A stretch of DNA of 34,473 bases, from assembly GCA_937884085.1 (NCBI GenBank), contig CAKZYD010000209.1:1-34473 (forward strand), in the 5' to 3' direction. Numbering within the stretch: position 1 is the first letter of the stretch; every line of letters begins with the position of its first letter. This stretch comes from an uncultured Sphingomonadales bacterium (GTDB lineage: Bacteria; Pseudomonadota; Alphaproteobacteria; Sphingomonadales; CAKZYD01). A program made the position numbers and the translations under genes. The notes below the pieces were generated by a model, which did no database searches, was not told the DNA's origin, and was given only the letters and a program-made list of their open reading frames with translations. Shown here in pieces: positions 1 to 9,675 of this stretch.

Positions 1-1
1 G

Positions 2-1012
2 ATTTTCGGTCCGTCCGGCAGCGGCAAAAGCCGTCTCCTGCGCTCCATCGCTGGACTTGATGGGCGTGATACTGGGCGGGCAACGGGGTCTATCCAATTC
101 GGGCCCTCCGTTTGGCAAGAGCATGCTGGCCGCGCCGCTACGCCAGCCCATGCCAGGTCAATTGGCTTTGTGCCGCAGCAGCCAGCGCTATTTCCGCATC
201 TGACGGTTCAAGGCAATTTGGCCTATGCCGCGCGGCGCGGTGGCGGCGCAGGCCTCAGCCTGGAAGAGGCAATCGATATATTTGATCTTGCGGCGCTGTT
301 GCCCAGGAAACCGACCACGCTGTCTGGCGGAGAAGCGCAGCGTGTCAGCCTGGCCCGGGCCTTGGCGCGGCGGCCCCGTCTCTTGTTGTTGGATGAACCC
401 TTGTCTGGCCTTGATCGCCCCCGCGCCCTCAGCACGCTGTCAGCCATAGAAGCCGTGTGTCGACGCTTTGGGCTGACCGCCATCTTTGTCAGTCATATCG
501 TCGAAGAAATCATCCGCATTGCCGATCGCACCATGCTGCTTTCGGGGCATACAGTGTTGGCTCATGGCCCAACGGTGGATGTCTTCGACCAGATTGATCA
601 AGCCGCGGCCGTGGGCGCGTTTGAAGCAGGCAGTATATTGGAAGCCCGCGTCGCCGCGCATGATCCAGAGATGATGCTGACCTCTCTCAGCATATCGGGC
701 GAGACGCTCGTTATGCCGATGCTGGACAGGCTTGAGGTCGGCGCTACTGTGCGGGTTAGACTGCGGGCGCGCGATGTGGCCGTCGCCTTGTCCCGTCCAG
801 CTGATATTTCCATCCGCAACTGCCTGCCAGCCACCATTGTCTCCATAGAGCGGGTGGAAGGGTCCGCCTTTGCCGAGGTACGTATGCAGTTTGGCACAGC
901 GACTTTGATGGCGCGGCTCACGGTGGCGGCTATTACAGCACTGCAGCTCGCCCCAGGTAAGCCAGTCTTTGCGCTGGTGAAATCAATCAGCTTTGATCGC
1001 CGGCTTTTCTAG
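2..1012 (+). CDS. modC: Molybdate ABC transporter ATP-binding protein ModC, 5'-truncated by window edge
   Basis: Open frame continues upstream of the listed ORF to position 2, reading IFGPSGSGKS (Walker A). LSGGEAQRVSLARAL signature, LLLLDEPLSGLD Walker B, and a C-terminal TOBE-like region. Confidence 0.85.
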   Translation: MFGPSGSGKSRLLRSIAGLDGRDTGRATGSIQFGPSVWQEHAGRAATPAHARSIGFVPQQPALFPHLTVQGNLAYAARRGGGAGLSLEEAIDIFDLAALLPRKPTTLSGGEAQRVSLARALARRPRLLLLDEPLSGLDRPRALSTLSAIEAVCRRFGLTAIFVSHIVEEIIRIADRTMLLSGHTVLAHGPTVDVFDQIDQAAAVGAFEAGSILEARVAAHDPEMMLTSLSISGETLVMPMLDRLEVGATVRVRLRARDVAVALSRPADISIRNCLPATIVSIERVEGSAFAEVRMQFGTATLMARLTVAAITALQLAPGKPVFALVKSISFDRRLF

Positions 1013-1037
1013 CTCGATACGGCCAGTTTGCTGAGGC

Positions 1038-3380
1038 CTAGCCGCATTTTGAATAGCCGCAGCTGATACAGGTGTCACAGCCTTCCTGCTTGATGAGCGC
1101 TGGCGCCCCGCATTTGGGGCAACTGGCTGCGCCCGCATGCGCTGGCGCGCCATCATCATTGGTGCCCACCGCCTTGCGCACTTTTTCTTGTGCATCTAGG
1201 GCTAGGCCGTCATCGGGTGCTTCCATGAAACCGATGTCGATCAGATGCTGTTCAATGACATCGCCAATACTGGCCAGCAAGGACGGGACATAGCGCCCTT
1301 GTACCCAATAGCCCCCGCGCGGGTCGAACACGGCTTTTAGCTCTTCAACGACAAAGCTTACATCGCCGCCACGGCGGAACACGGCTGAGATCATCCGCGT
1401 TAAAGCGACAGTCCAAGCATAATGTTCCATGCTTTTTGAGTTGATGAACACTTCAAAAGGGCGTCGGCGCCCATCTTGGATGACGTCATTCAAGGTGATG
1501 TACATGGCATGGTCAGAGGCCGGCCAGCGCACCTTGTACGTTTTGCCTGGCAATACCTCCGGCCGGTCAAGCGGCTGGGTCATGTAGACAATGCCGCCCG
1601 CTTCATAGACATCTTTTGGCTTTGCCGTGGCCGCGGGGCTCTCAGCAAGCGGCAATTGCGGCTCTTCTTTTCCCTGCTCGTCTTTGGTTTCTAAAACAGA
1701 GCCAGTGACGTCATTGGGCCGATAGGTGGTGCAGCCTTTGCAGCCGGACCGGTAAGCCTCAGCATAAACGTCCTTAAAGTCCTCAAAACTGATGTCTTCG
1801 GGGCAATTGATGGTCTTGGAAATCGATGAATCAATATGGCGCTGAACAACGGCTTGAACCTTTACATGGTCCATGGGGCTCAGGGTTTGCGCGGTAACAA
1901 AATAGTCTGGGAGCGGCGCATCCTCGCCGAATTTCTCGCGGAACTTGCGATAGGCGTAATCGCTTACGGTTTCTTCTTTTCGGGTATTGTCTGGCATCAA
2001 TACCTTGCGCGTATAGGTGAAGGAGAACACTGGCTCGAGGCCGGACGACACATTGTCCGCGAAGAGCGAAATGGTGCCGGTTGGCGCGACGGACGTCACA
2101 AGCGCGTTGCGAATACCATGTTCTGCAATGGCGGTTTGCACATCCTCATCCAGCGCCTTAATCGTCGGCGATGCCAAATACTGATCGCGGTCAAATAGCG
2201 GGAAGGCACCTTTCTCTTTCGCCAGGTCAACGGAAGCTAAATAGGCTTCGCGCTGCAATAGGCCGAGCCAATGATCAATCGTCTTTAGGGACCGTGCCCC
2301 GCCATAGCGCTGCCCCACCATGATAAGGGCGTCAGCCAGGCCAGTAACGCCAAGCCCGATGCGCCGTTTCGCCTTGGCTTCCTGGCGCTGTTCATCGAGT
2401 GGAAACTGCGAGACATCGACGACATTATCCATCATGCGCACGGCTGTGTGGATGGTTTGTTTGAGGGCTGCTTCATCAAGCGCGGCGTCTTCCTCAAAAG
2501 GCTGGGTGATAAACCTAGCTAAATTAACGGACCCCAGCAGGCAGGCGCCATAAGGCGGGAGGGGCTGTTCGCCGCAGGGATTGGTGGCGAAAATCTCCTC
2601 ACAATAGGCCAGGTTGTTGCGCGCATTGATGCGGTCGATGAAAATCACACCTGGCTCTGCATAGGCATAAGTCGAGCGCATGATCGTGTCCCAAAGATCC
2701 CGGGCAGCCAGGGTTTTGAACACGGTTCCATCAAACACCAGGTCCCAAGGCTGGTCCTCTTCTACGGCTTTCATGAAGCTATCTGTCACCAGTACGGTCA
2801 GATTGAACATGCGCAGTCGCCCAGGGTCCCGTTTGGCTTTGTTGAAGTCTTCAATGTCGGTGTGATCGCAGCGCATGGTGGCCATCATGGCGCCGCGGCG
2901 ATAGCCTGCTGACATGATGGTACGGCACATGGAATCCCAGACATCCATGAAGCTGAGTGGCCCAGAGGCGTCCGCGCCCACACCTTTGACCAGGGCCCCT
3001 TTTGGCCGGATGGTGGAAAAGTCATATCCGATGCCGCCGCCTTGCTGCATGGTCAGCGCGGCTTCCTTTAGATTGCTAAAGATGCCGTCCAGCGAATCGG
3101 GCACGCAGCCCATCACAAAGCAATTGAACAGCGTGACGTCCCGCCCCGTTCCTGCCCCTGCAAGAATGCGGCCGGCGGGCAAATATTTATAGTCTTTCAG
3201 CGCTTCATAAAACGTATCGGCCCAAGCCTGCTGGCTGACCGGCGCTTCGCAGGCGGCAAGCGCATCGGCCACTCGGCGCCAGCTGTCCTCAATGGTTTTA
3301 TCGACCGCTTCACCATCCGTGGTTTTCAGCCGATATTTCATATCCCAGATTTGCTGCGAAATTGCCGCGCTCGTGGCCAT
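1038..3380 (-). CDS. nrdJ: Adenosylcobalamin-dependent (class II) ribonucleoside-diphosphate reductase
   Basis: FNCFVMGCVPDSLDGI, NPCGEQPLPPYGACLLGSVNL, TSVAPTGTIS and a C-terminal CPKCG...CISCGYSKCG zinc-ribbon-like tail. Start set to MATSAAISQQIW at 3380 rather than the longer ORF start at 3587, which overlaps the upstream gene. Confidence 0.9.
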   Translation of the reverse strand: MATSAAISQQIWDMKYRLKTTDGEAVDKTIEDSWRRVADALAACEAPVSQQAWADTFYEALKDYKYLPAGRILAGAGTGRDVTLFNCFVMGCVPDSLDGIFSNLKEAALTMQQGGGIGYDFSTIRPKGALVKGVGADASGPLSFMDVWDSMCRTIMSAGYRRGAMMATMRCDHTDIEDFNKAKRDPGRLRMFNLTVLVTDSFMKAVEEDQPWDLVFDGTVFKTLAARDLWDTIMRSTYAYAEPGVIFIDRINARNNLAYCEEIFATNPCGEQPLPPYGACLLGSVNLARFITQPFEEDAALDEAALKQTIHTAVRMMDNVVDVSQFPLDEQRQEAKAKRRIGLGVTGLADALIMVGQRYGGARSLKTIDHWLGLLQREAYLASVDLAKEKGAFPLFDRDQYLASPTIKALDEDVQTAIAEHGIRNALVTSVAPTGTISLFADNVSSGLEPVFSFTYTRKVLMPDNTRKEETVSDYAYRKFREKFGEDAPLPDYFVTAQTLSPMDHVKVQAVVQRHIDSSISKTINCPEDISFEDFKDVYAEAYRSGCKGCTTYRPNDVTGSVLETKDEQGKEEPQLPLAESPAATAKPKDVYEAGGIVYMTQPLDRPEVLPGKTYKVRWPASDHAMYITLNDVIQDGRRRPFEVFINSKSMEHYAWTVALTRMISAVFRRGGDVSFVVEELKAVFDPRGGYWVQGRYVPSLLASIGDVIEQHLIDIGFMEAPDDGLALDAQEKVRKAVGTNDDGAPAHAGAASCPKCGAPALIKQEGCDTCISCGYSKCG

Positions 3381-3525
3381 GTTAATGCGCCTCATTTGGT
3401 CGTGGTGTTGAGCCTGAGCCCATATTGGGCTGTGCCGACTCACGCCCAGAATGCTGTGCAAAACCAACGCCGTTTGCAAGGGAAATTTTCCTGTTTTGTT
3501 CTCCTCAGTTTTTCCCGCATCTGTC

Positions 3526-4260
3526 CTAGGCCTTCTCCACAGGGTTGTTCTGCTGCGTTGACAGTAGCGCATCGCTGGCAGGCTCAATGGTGCTTTTGAG
3601 TGTCTCCAGCAGCTCGGCTTTTTTCAGGCCTGGCGGTATTTGCGGCAGAAATCGAACCTCAATGGCGCCGGGATATTTGCGCCAAGATTTGCGCGGCCAG
3701 ACTTGGCCGCTGTTCAGCGCAAAAGGATGGATGGGCATATCAAGTTGGCGATAAAGCGCCGCCACGCCCGGCTGGTAGGGCTTGCTTGTGCCGGGGGCGA
3801 CACGTGTTCCTTCGGGAAAGATCACGATAGGGCGACCATCTTTCGCCGCTTGGCGCGCGGCGCCTAGCATGGCGCGCAGTGCGGCCGAACCCGCTGAGCG
3901 GTCAATGGGGATCATATCGAGTTTCCAGATATACCAGCCAATCAGCGGCAGCCAGTTGAGCTCTTTTTTTAATACAAAAGCTGGGCGATCCAGAACCAGC
4001 GATAACAAGATGGTTTCCCACGCACTTTGGTGTTTGCCAGCTGTGATATAACCGCCGCCTTCCGGTGGTATGTCTCCGGTCACGCGCCAGGTGATCCCGC
4101 AGATGTGCTTTAAGAGGGACGCTGTCATGCGCGCCCATAGCCGATAGGACACGAACAGATAGTCCTTGGGCAACAAAAGCGTCGGCAACGAGAGGAGCGC
4201 CAGGACAAGCGTGCCTGAAAAGAACAGCAGGTTAAACAGAGCGGAGCGCAAAGTGGTCAT
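3526..4260 (-). CDS. plsC: 1-acyl-sn-glycerol-3-phosphate acyltransferase (PlsC family)
   Basis: KHQSAWET (HX4D-like motif), FPEGTRVAPG motif, N-terminal hydrophobic segment. Start chosen at MTTLRSALFN. Confidence 0.85.
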   Translation of the reverse strand: MTTLRSALFNLLFFSGTLVLALLSLPTLLLPKDYLFVSYRLWARMTASLLKHICGITWRVTGDIPPEGGGYITAGKHQSAWETILLSLVLDRPAFVLKKELNWLPLIGWYIWKLDMIPIDRSAGSAALRAMLGAARQAAKDGRPIVIFPEGTRVAPGTSKPYQPGVAALYRQLDMPIHPFALNSGQVWPRKSWRKYPGAIEVRFLPQIPPGLKKAELLETLKSTIEPASDALLSTQQNNPVEKA

Positions 4261-4273
4261 GACAGGCAAGAGG

Positions 4274-4840
4274 TCATGCAAAAAGGCGGGCAAAAAACAA
4301 CCGGATAAGGGCGAGGCTATATTTCGTGAACTCGCGCAGTTGCAGCATTGGGCCATGTGGTTGCGGCACTGTAATTGTCACCAAGCTGGCCTCTGGCATA
4401 ACGGCCGATAACTCTGCCAGAGCGCGGGGCATATGATAGGCTGATGTCAACACAAAAGCCTCTTTCATAGGGCGGGTCTTAAGCCATTCGGCCGCTTCCA
4501 GCGCGTTTCCAATGGTCTCGCGCGCTTCATAGCCTAAGGTGATGCAGCACATCACATCGGTTTCGCTCAGCCCGTCAATCTGCGGCAAATTGCTCGGCTT
4601 AAAGCCTTCGCCGAGGCCGGAGATAAAAACATGGCTGGTGCGTTTATCGGCCAATAGGTTGAGCGCCTCTTCCAGCCGGCCTGCATCGCCTGTTAAGACA
4701 ATTGTATTGGCCCTCGTGATGGCTGAGGCCAGTACTGCCTCTGAGGTCTTGGAAAAGCTGTCTTGGCGCGCATTGAATACCAGGAAAGCGCCTAGCAGCA
4801 GGGCGATGAGACCCACGCCAATCCGGACTGCCAGCGTCAT
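4274..4840 (-). CDS. YdcF/SanA-type DUF218 family protein
   Basis: IVLTGDAGRLEEAL, VFISG, E(A)RET(I)GNALEAAEWL, VLTSAYHMPRA are typical of YdcF. Start codon overlaps the ftsX stop. Confidence 0.8.
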   Translation of the reverse strand: MTLAVRIGVGLIALLLGAFLVFNARQDSFSKTSEAVLASAITRANTIVLTGDAGRLEEALNLLADKRTSHVFISGLGEGFKPSNLPQIDGLSETDVMCCITLGYEARETIGNALEAAEWLKTRPMKEAFVLTSAYHMPRALAELSAVMPEASLVTITVPQPHGPMLQLREFTKYSLALIRLFFARLFA

Positions 4841-5733
4841 GGGATTTGCCGCAGGGCGTGAAAAACAGTCATGCGCGCCGTTATCAGCGTGAGGATCGCG
4901 GCCAGTACAGGCAAGGGCAGGATCGCCGCCATCGCCCAGCCAGTGCTGCGCATGATGCTCAGCAGGCCGTCCTCATTGCCATCCAGCGTCATCCCAAGCA
5001 CAACAAGCGTCAGCAAGGCGCCCACTGTGCCCGCCGCGCCGCCGATCAGCCCCAGGCGCATAAAGCTATATTGGAATTCCTTGGCAATGACCGTGTCTTC
5101 AGCGCCCATATGATGGACGATTTGGATTGTCGGTCGGTGCGCTGCCAATTGCGCGCGCGTTCCAAACACCACGACCGCCACTGCTGCTATCAAGACAACT
5201 GCCAGGATAAAATATGCATTGGCAATCAAGGCCAGCGCTGGTCGGCGCAGTTGCGACAGCCAGGTGCCAGCGCCATCTACCCGAGCGTCCTTAAACGTCT
5301 TAAGCGCTGCTTCGAGCGTTGCCGCATCAATCGCGCTGCCATCGCTCACTTTTACGTCGATCAGCGCTGGGACTGGCAAATCATCAGTCACATTGCCTTT
5401 TCCGAGCCACGTCTCCAGCAGCGCTTTGTTATCGGCTGTGGAGAGAATCTCATAGCTCGCCACACCAGTGGTTGTGTCCAATAGCGGCTTGAGAGCCTTG
5501 GCTATTTCATCTTCTAATGTTCCTGGGTCATAGGCATCTGCCGGGATTTGGATGGTGAAAGAGCGATCAAGATTGCGGCTCCAGGTGCCAATCCCCAATT
5601 GCAGCGATAGCGCCGCAAACAGCGATAGCGCGCTCATATACATCATCACGGCGATAATAACCGGCAGAAGCCCGCCCGCCCGCGCGCCATCGGGCAGGAT
5701 GTTAAATTGTGGCTTGAGTATTGGAAGGATCAA
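4837..5733 (-). CDS. ftsX: Cell division protein FtsX
   Basis: FtsX-like topology (N-terminal TM, extracytoplasmic domain, three C-terminal TMs); VHHMGAEDTVIAKEFQ; start overlaps the ftsE stop. Confidence 0.85.
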   Translation of the reverse strand: MILPILKPQFNILPDGARAGGLLPVIIAVMMYMSALSLFAALSLQLGIGTWSRNLDRSFTIQIPADAYDPGTLEDEIAKALKPLLDTTTGVASYEILSTADNKALLETWLGKGNVTDDLPVPALIDVKVSDGSAIDAATLEAALKTFKDARVDGAGTWLSQLRRPALALIANAYFILAVVLIAAVAVVVFGTRAQLAAHRPTIQIVHHMGAEDTVIAKEFQYSFMRLGLIGGAAGTVGALLTLVVLGMTLDGNEDGLLSIMRSTGWAMAAILPLPVLAAILTLITARMTVFHALRQIP

Positions 5734-6467
5734 GCCACGCCACCTTGATACGGCGATGGAACAAGCTCGCCATCTTCCAGATGCAGGATATTGGCCGATA
5801 CGCGCTCCAATAGCCCTGTCTCATGTGTTGCAATTACCACAGTCGTGCCGATTTTGTTGAGCTCAGCAAAGAGATGCAGCAAGCGCCGCGACATTTGCGG
5901 GTCCACATTGCCGGTCGGTTCATCGGCAATCAACATGTCTGGCCGCCCGATCACAGCCCGGGCAATGGCAACGCGCTGCTGCTCTCCGCCGGACAGCGTT
6001 GGCGGGGTGGCATCCATGCGGTCTGCCAAGCCCACCCACGTGAGCAGCTCGCGCACATGGTCGCGAATTTGTGCGTCTTTACCGCCGGCAAGCCGCAGCG
6101 GCAGCGCCACATTTTCTAAGGCGCTCAAATGATCCAATAAGCGAAAGTCTTGAAACACGACGCCAATGCGCCGCCGCAGTGCGGGCAGCCGTCGCCGCGC
6201 CATATTGGCGGCATCTTGGCCGAAAATCTCAATGATGCCACGAGAGGGCCGATGGGCGAGGTATAAAAGCTTGAGCAGCGATGTCTTCCCCGCGCCGCTC
6301 GGTCCGGTCAAGAAATGAAAGCTGCCTGGCTCGAGTTGAAAGGTGATGTTGCGCAGAACTTCCTTCCCCAGGCCATAGCGCATGCCAACATTTTCAAAGC
6401 GCACACGATTCGCCTGGCCCACGCTTTCCAGTGTCGGGGTCACAGCATTTGCCGATAAGGTGGACAC
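5730..6467 (-). CDS. ftsE: Cell division ATP-binding protein FtsE
   Basis: VRFENVGMRYG...LTGPSGAGKTSLLKLLYLAHRPSRG, VVFQDFRLLDHLSALENVALPLR, LSGGEQQRVAIARA, LIADEPTGNVD. Proposed GTG start at 6467 preceded by GGGGAGAAAGTC; the ORF track extends it to 6746. Confidence 0.88.
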   Translation of the reverse strand: MSTLSANAVTPTLESVGQANRVRFENVGMRYGLGKEVLRNITFQLEPGSFHFLTGPSGAGKTSLLKLLYLAHRPSRGIIEIFGQDAANMARRRLPALRRRIGVVFQDFRLLDHLSALENVALPLRLAGGKDAQIRDHVRELLTWVGLADRMDATPPTLSGGEQQRVAIARAVIGRPDMLIADEPTGNVDPQMSRRLLHLFAELNKIGTTVVIATHETGLLERVSANILHLEDGELVPSPYQGGVA

Positions 6468-6651
6468 GACTTTCTCCCCAAAGCGCCGGATGGTGTTTGG
6501 CCCATCACTGTAGTGCTTTGAAGCGGCAAATAAAGGGGTAAGGTGGCAATCGCCCATGCTCGCGCGGCATGCAATTCGCGCGCAGCCTGCTTGCAACATT
6601 TTCGAAAACCGGTCAAAAGCACTGCAGGTAGGAAAAGCGGAGCGGCTTTTT

Positions 6652-7635
6652 TTGATCGTCACATGTGAAAACTGTTCTAGCCGATTTGTCGTCGACCCCA
6701 AGCAATTGGAGCCCAGGGGCCGCCGGGTTCGCTGTGCGCGCTGCAAATATGTGTGGTTTCAAGCGCCCTCGGACGAAGCCGTTCTGTCTGGTGAAGCTGA
6801 TGTGGCTGCAGCCCAGCAAGAAGATCGAAAGCAGATTTTTCGGCGAAGCGGCGAAGCTGTTGCTGATGCGGCCGCGCCAGGCCCCTTCACGGAACCAGAG
6901 CCAACCCCAGAGCCTGATGACAGCGCCATGTCTGACGCGGCCGCTGTGGACGAGGATATTTCATCGGAGGCGGATACACCCGGGTTTGACGACCCGCAGG
7001 TGCAACCTGAGCCCGCCTCGGATGACGCGCCTGAGCCGCAAGAAGACGAAACCTTTCCCGACCTGCCTTGGGGCAAAGCGGATAGACCACGACGCTCTCA
7101 GGTACCGGCGGTGTATAAAGAACGCTCGCCTTGGCTGGTGGCGGCCGGTTGGGCTGTCCTTTTCGCGCTGGTTGCATCGACCTTTAGCGGGCTTATTTTC
7201 GCGCGCGAAACCATTGCATCGAAAATACCGTCCACGAAACCGCTTTATGCCGCTATCGGGCTGGAAATTGAGCCGGAGATCATTGAATATAATGTGGCGC
7301 GGTATCTCAGACTAGAAACGCCGCCGCCGCCGCCGGCTGACTTGCGCGACGGCATGATTGTGCAAGAAGTCACAGGCACTATCACCAACACTGCCAACGC
7401 GCCGGTCAAGCTCCCTGTGCTGGAGGGCAAATTGTTAGACCGGGACAACAATGAGCTCTACCGCTGGGTTTTCTCTGCTGACACCGATGTCTTAAAGCCG
7501 GGTGAGCGCATTGCCTTCGCCACTGAAATTGTGGACATGCCGCAAGAGGCGGTTGAAATGGAGCTTAGCTTTGCTGAAAACGCTGCATCTAGCGGCGCGG
7601 CAGGCCAAAGCGATTCCTACCAAAACTCGCGCTAG
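6652..7635 (+). CDS. MJ0042-type zinc-ribbon protein with a TM segment and C-terminal DUF3426-like domain
   Basis: IVTCENCSSRFVVDPKQLEPRGRRVRCARCKYVWFQ (CXXC...CXXC). Acidic/proline-rich linker, TM WLVAAGWAVLFALVASTFSGLIFA. Likely TTG start at 6652; the exact start is uncertain. Confidence 0.75.
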   Translation: MIVTCENCSSRFVVDPKQLEPRGRRVRCARCKYVWFQAPSDEAVLSGEADVAAAQQEDRKQIFRRSGEAVADAAAPGPFTEPEPTPEPDDSAMSDAAAVDEDISSEADTPGFDDPQVQPEPASDDAPEPQEDETFPDLPWGKADRPRRSQVPAVYKERSPWLVAAGWAVLFALVASTFSGLIFARETIASKIPSTKPLYAAIGLEIEPEIIEYNVARYLRLETPPPPPADLRDGMIVQEVTGTITNTANAPVKLPVLEGKLLDRDNNELYRWVFSADTDVLKPGERIAFATEIVDMPQEAVEMELSFAENAASSGAAGQSDSYQNSR

Positions 7636-7682
7636 CGCCGTCTCATAGTCTGGGTGGATATGAGATGGCGCTAGAGTTTTTC
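7632..7682 (+). terminator. Rho-independent terminator
   Basis: CTAGCGCCGTCTCAT (7632-7646) pairs with ATGAGATGGCGCTAG (7660-7674), 15 bp with one G/U-type position, followed by AGTTTTTCC. The stem contains the TAG stop of the upstream CDS. Confidence 0.85.
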
Positions 7683-7742
7683 CTTTGCCGCACTTTGCGG
7701 GCGCATAACCGACGCCCACTTATGCTGAAAGTGCTCTAGACC

Positions 7743-8099
7743 ATGGCAAATATTCTTGTTGCCGAAGATGACCCGGCCGTGCGGGACTTTGTTAGCCGCG
7801 CTTTAGAAGCGCATGGCTATAGCGTGGAGACCGCCAGTGATGGCGGCGCGGCGCTAGAAGAACTGCAGCAGCGCGGCTATGACCTGCTGCTCACGGACAT
7901 CATGATGCCCGTCATGGACGGTATTGCCCTTGCCCTGCAAGCGGCGGAGCTTCACCCTCATATGCCGATTTTGATGATGACGGGCTACTCCGGCCAAAAA
8001 GAACGCGCCCACAATCTCGATGCCTTGATTGAGGACGTTCTTTTAAAGCCGTTTAACCTGGACCAGTTGCGCAAGGCGGTCAGTGCCGCCCTGTCTTGA
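7743..8099 (+). CDS. cpdR: Single-domain response regulator, CpdR-like
   Basis: MANILVAEDDPAVRDFV, LLLTDIMMPVMDGI, MMTGYSGQKERAHNLD, VLLKPFNLDQL. Receiver domain only, 118 aa. Confidence 0.82.
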   Translation: MANILVAEDDPAVRDFVSRALEAHGYSVETASDGGAALEELQQRGYDLLLTDIMMPVMDGIALALQAAELHPHMPILMMTGYSGQKERAHNLDALIEDVLLKPFNLDQLRKAVSAALS

Positions 8100-8197
8100 C
8101 TGTGCCTTGACTGTCTTAGCCTAAATTTTGTGGCCTAGCTCGCAGCAGGGGCTGCGTCTGCGCCAATCCCTAGCTCGTTGGGCTCCATGGTTTGGAA

Positions 8198-8941
8198 CTA
8201 GGATAAGCTGAAGAGGTGCGCGTGAATGACGGCAAGCGTGCCGTTTTGATTCATCTCCGAAACGGCTTTCTGCTTTAACTCTCTGAGCTTGTTTTCATCG
8301 ATAATGCGGAAACCGGAAAAGCGCGTTGGCTTATCGCCGTTTTGCACCACCGCTTCCCCCTCGCGGAGCAGCTCAAGTTCATTCAGCTTTTCGCAAAACA
8401 GCCGGGTTTGGGCAACGCCGCGCTCATAGCGCTCACAGAAGGTGAGAATATCTTTGGTGAGCTGGCTGCCTTCTTCGCCGTCGAACAGCTTCCGGCTACC
8501 TGCTTTTTGAACGATTTTTGCTGTTGGGTCTATGCAGAGGCTCAGTTTTTCATCGCCATCGCGTAAACGGGCCAGCATGAACGGGTAGCGACGGATATAC
8601 GCGGGAATATACACCTCCTTCTTCCAGCCGCCGTCATCTTCCACATAGCTGTTGATGCCTTGGCGCAGGCCCATGATTGCGATGGGCTGGCCAATGCCTT
8701 GGCTATCAAACACAACGGGGAAAAACCGCTGCGCAATGGGAAATTCCTCTGCCAGCAACGGCACAAGATGCGCTTCCTTCGCAAACTCGAAATTGGGCGT
8801 ATCTGCCAAACACAGGTCGCTATGATCGCGGTGGTTCAATGGCTCCACGGTGTTGAAAAACATAGGCAGGCGCGGCGCACTACCATCTCCATTTGTGGGA
8901 GGCGTATTTTGGTCGTTTGAAGCGGGTGTCTCATCAGCCAT
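8198..8941 (-). CDS. SapC family protein
   Basis: FFNTVEPLNHRDHSDLCLA...HLVPLLAEEFPIAQRFFPVVF...YVEDDGGWKKEVYIPAYIRRYPFMLAR is typical of the SapC family (PF07277-type). Confidence 0.82.
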   Translation of the reverse strand: MADETPASNDQNTPPTNGDGSAPRLPMFFNTVEPLNHRDHSDLCLADTPNFEFAKEAHLVPLLAEEFPIAQRFFPVVFDSQGIGQPIAIMGLRQGINSYVEDDGGWKKEVYIPAYIRRYPFMLARLRDGDEKLSLCIDPTAKIVQKAGSRKLFDGEEGSQLTKDILTFCERYERGVAQTRLFCEKLNELELLREGEAVVQNGDKPTRFSGFRIIDENKLRELKQKAVSEMNQNGTLAVIHAHLFSLS

Positions 8942-9080
8942 GGGAGACTGGCTCCTTTCTCTGCGTACTTAATTTTGAATGGCTAAAAGCCGAATGGCAG
9001 GCCTGTTAGCGTGTTTGAGGCGGTTTGGCCACGGCAAAACGCCCAAGTTGGCTGCAAAGGCGGCCAGGGGGGGCCGGTGC

Positions 9081-9128
9081 AAAAAAAAGCCCACCAGTTT
9101 CGGCATAAAGTCCGAAGGTCTGGCGGGC
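9081..9128 (-). terminator. Rho-independent terminator for the minus-strand gene 9179-9505
   Basis: On the minus strand: GCCCGCCAGACCTTCGGACTTTATGCCGAAACTGGTGGGC followed by TTTTTTTT (plus-strand A8 at 9081-9088). Confidence 0.85.
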
Positions 9129-9178
9129 GTCCAAAGAGGACAGGTCAGGGAGGAAAAAGGAAGCTCTTGTGGGTAAGC

Positions 9179-9505
9179 CTAGTTCAGGCGCTCTGCTAAG
9201 AACCGTGCGGCCGGAGAATTCACCAGATTGTTGGGTGAGACCGTTGCAGCATAGTCGTCACTGGCCAGATATTGCCGTGCAATATAAGGGCGGCCAATCG
9301 GACCTTCTTCGATTTTGGCGCTCTGATTGGCCACTTGGCTCACCAGCTCTGGAAGGTTGGTAAGGTCAAGCTGGTTCACCGGCGTTTTTGCTTCCGCGAC
9401 TGCGATGAACATGGTCATGCCAACCAAAACAAGTCCGACGCGAAGAACGTTGTCACGGACCAGTGTAGCAACACTGTTGGTGAAAGCGGTGTTTGCAGAT
9501 GCCAT
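9179..9505 (-). CDS. Hypothetical small protein with one N-terminal TM or signal segment
   Basis: Start MASANTAFTNSVATLVRDNVLRVGLVLVGMTMFIAVAEA at 9505, preceded on the minus strand by AGGAGACGACCC; dedicated terminator downstream. No family recognised. Confidence 0.65.
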   Translation of the reverse strand: MASANTAFTNSVATLVRDNVLRVGLVLVGMTMFIAVAEAKTPVNQLDLTNLPELVSQVANQSAKIEEGPIGRPYIARQYLASDDYAATVSPNNLVNSPAARFLAERLN

Positions 9506-9675
9506 GGGTCGTCTCCTATTGGCTTCCAGCGTCTTGCTCGCTGGCTGTGTCGTCGTTGGGCTTTGATGTAGACCGGTGCTGCCCGTTTCAGAAGCCGTGA
9601 AGATCATATAATTCTGTTCTCAATCACTGAACAATCACCTTTATGTGATGCATCCGTGAGTATAATTGGAAACAA

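Noticed and set aside
3417-3431. AGCCCATATTGGGCT palindrome upstream of nrdJ
   Set aside because: A perfect 6-bp-arm palindrome in the leader but no match to a known NrdR box or cobalamin riboswitch; too short to claim function alone.
3381-3587. N-terminal extension of the ribonucleotide reductase ORF
   Set aside because: The 69 extra residues look non-homologous and overlap plsC; MATSAAISQQIW at 3380 is a better start.
4846-5484. 212-aa plus-strand ORF antisense to ftsX
   Set aside because: Low-complexity R/Q-rich translation mirroring ftsX codon bias; ftsX has clear homology and operon context.
7311-7333. CCG trinucleotide run as a possible phase-variable repeat
   Set aside because: In-frame proline stretch; length changes would not shift the frame and the run is short.
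8094-8177. Short repeats after cpdR (CTTGACTGT twice; CCTAGCTCG twice)
   Set aside because: Only 9 bp each, two copies, no clear structure; likely chance.
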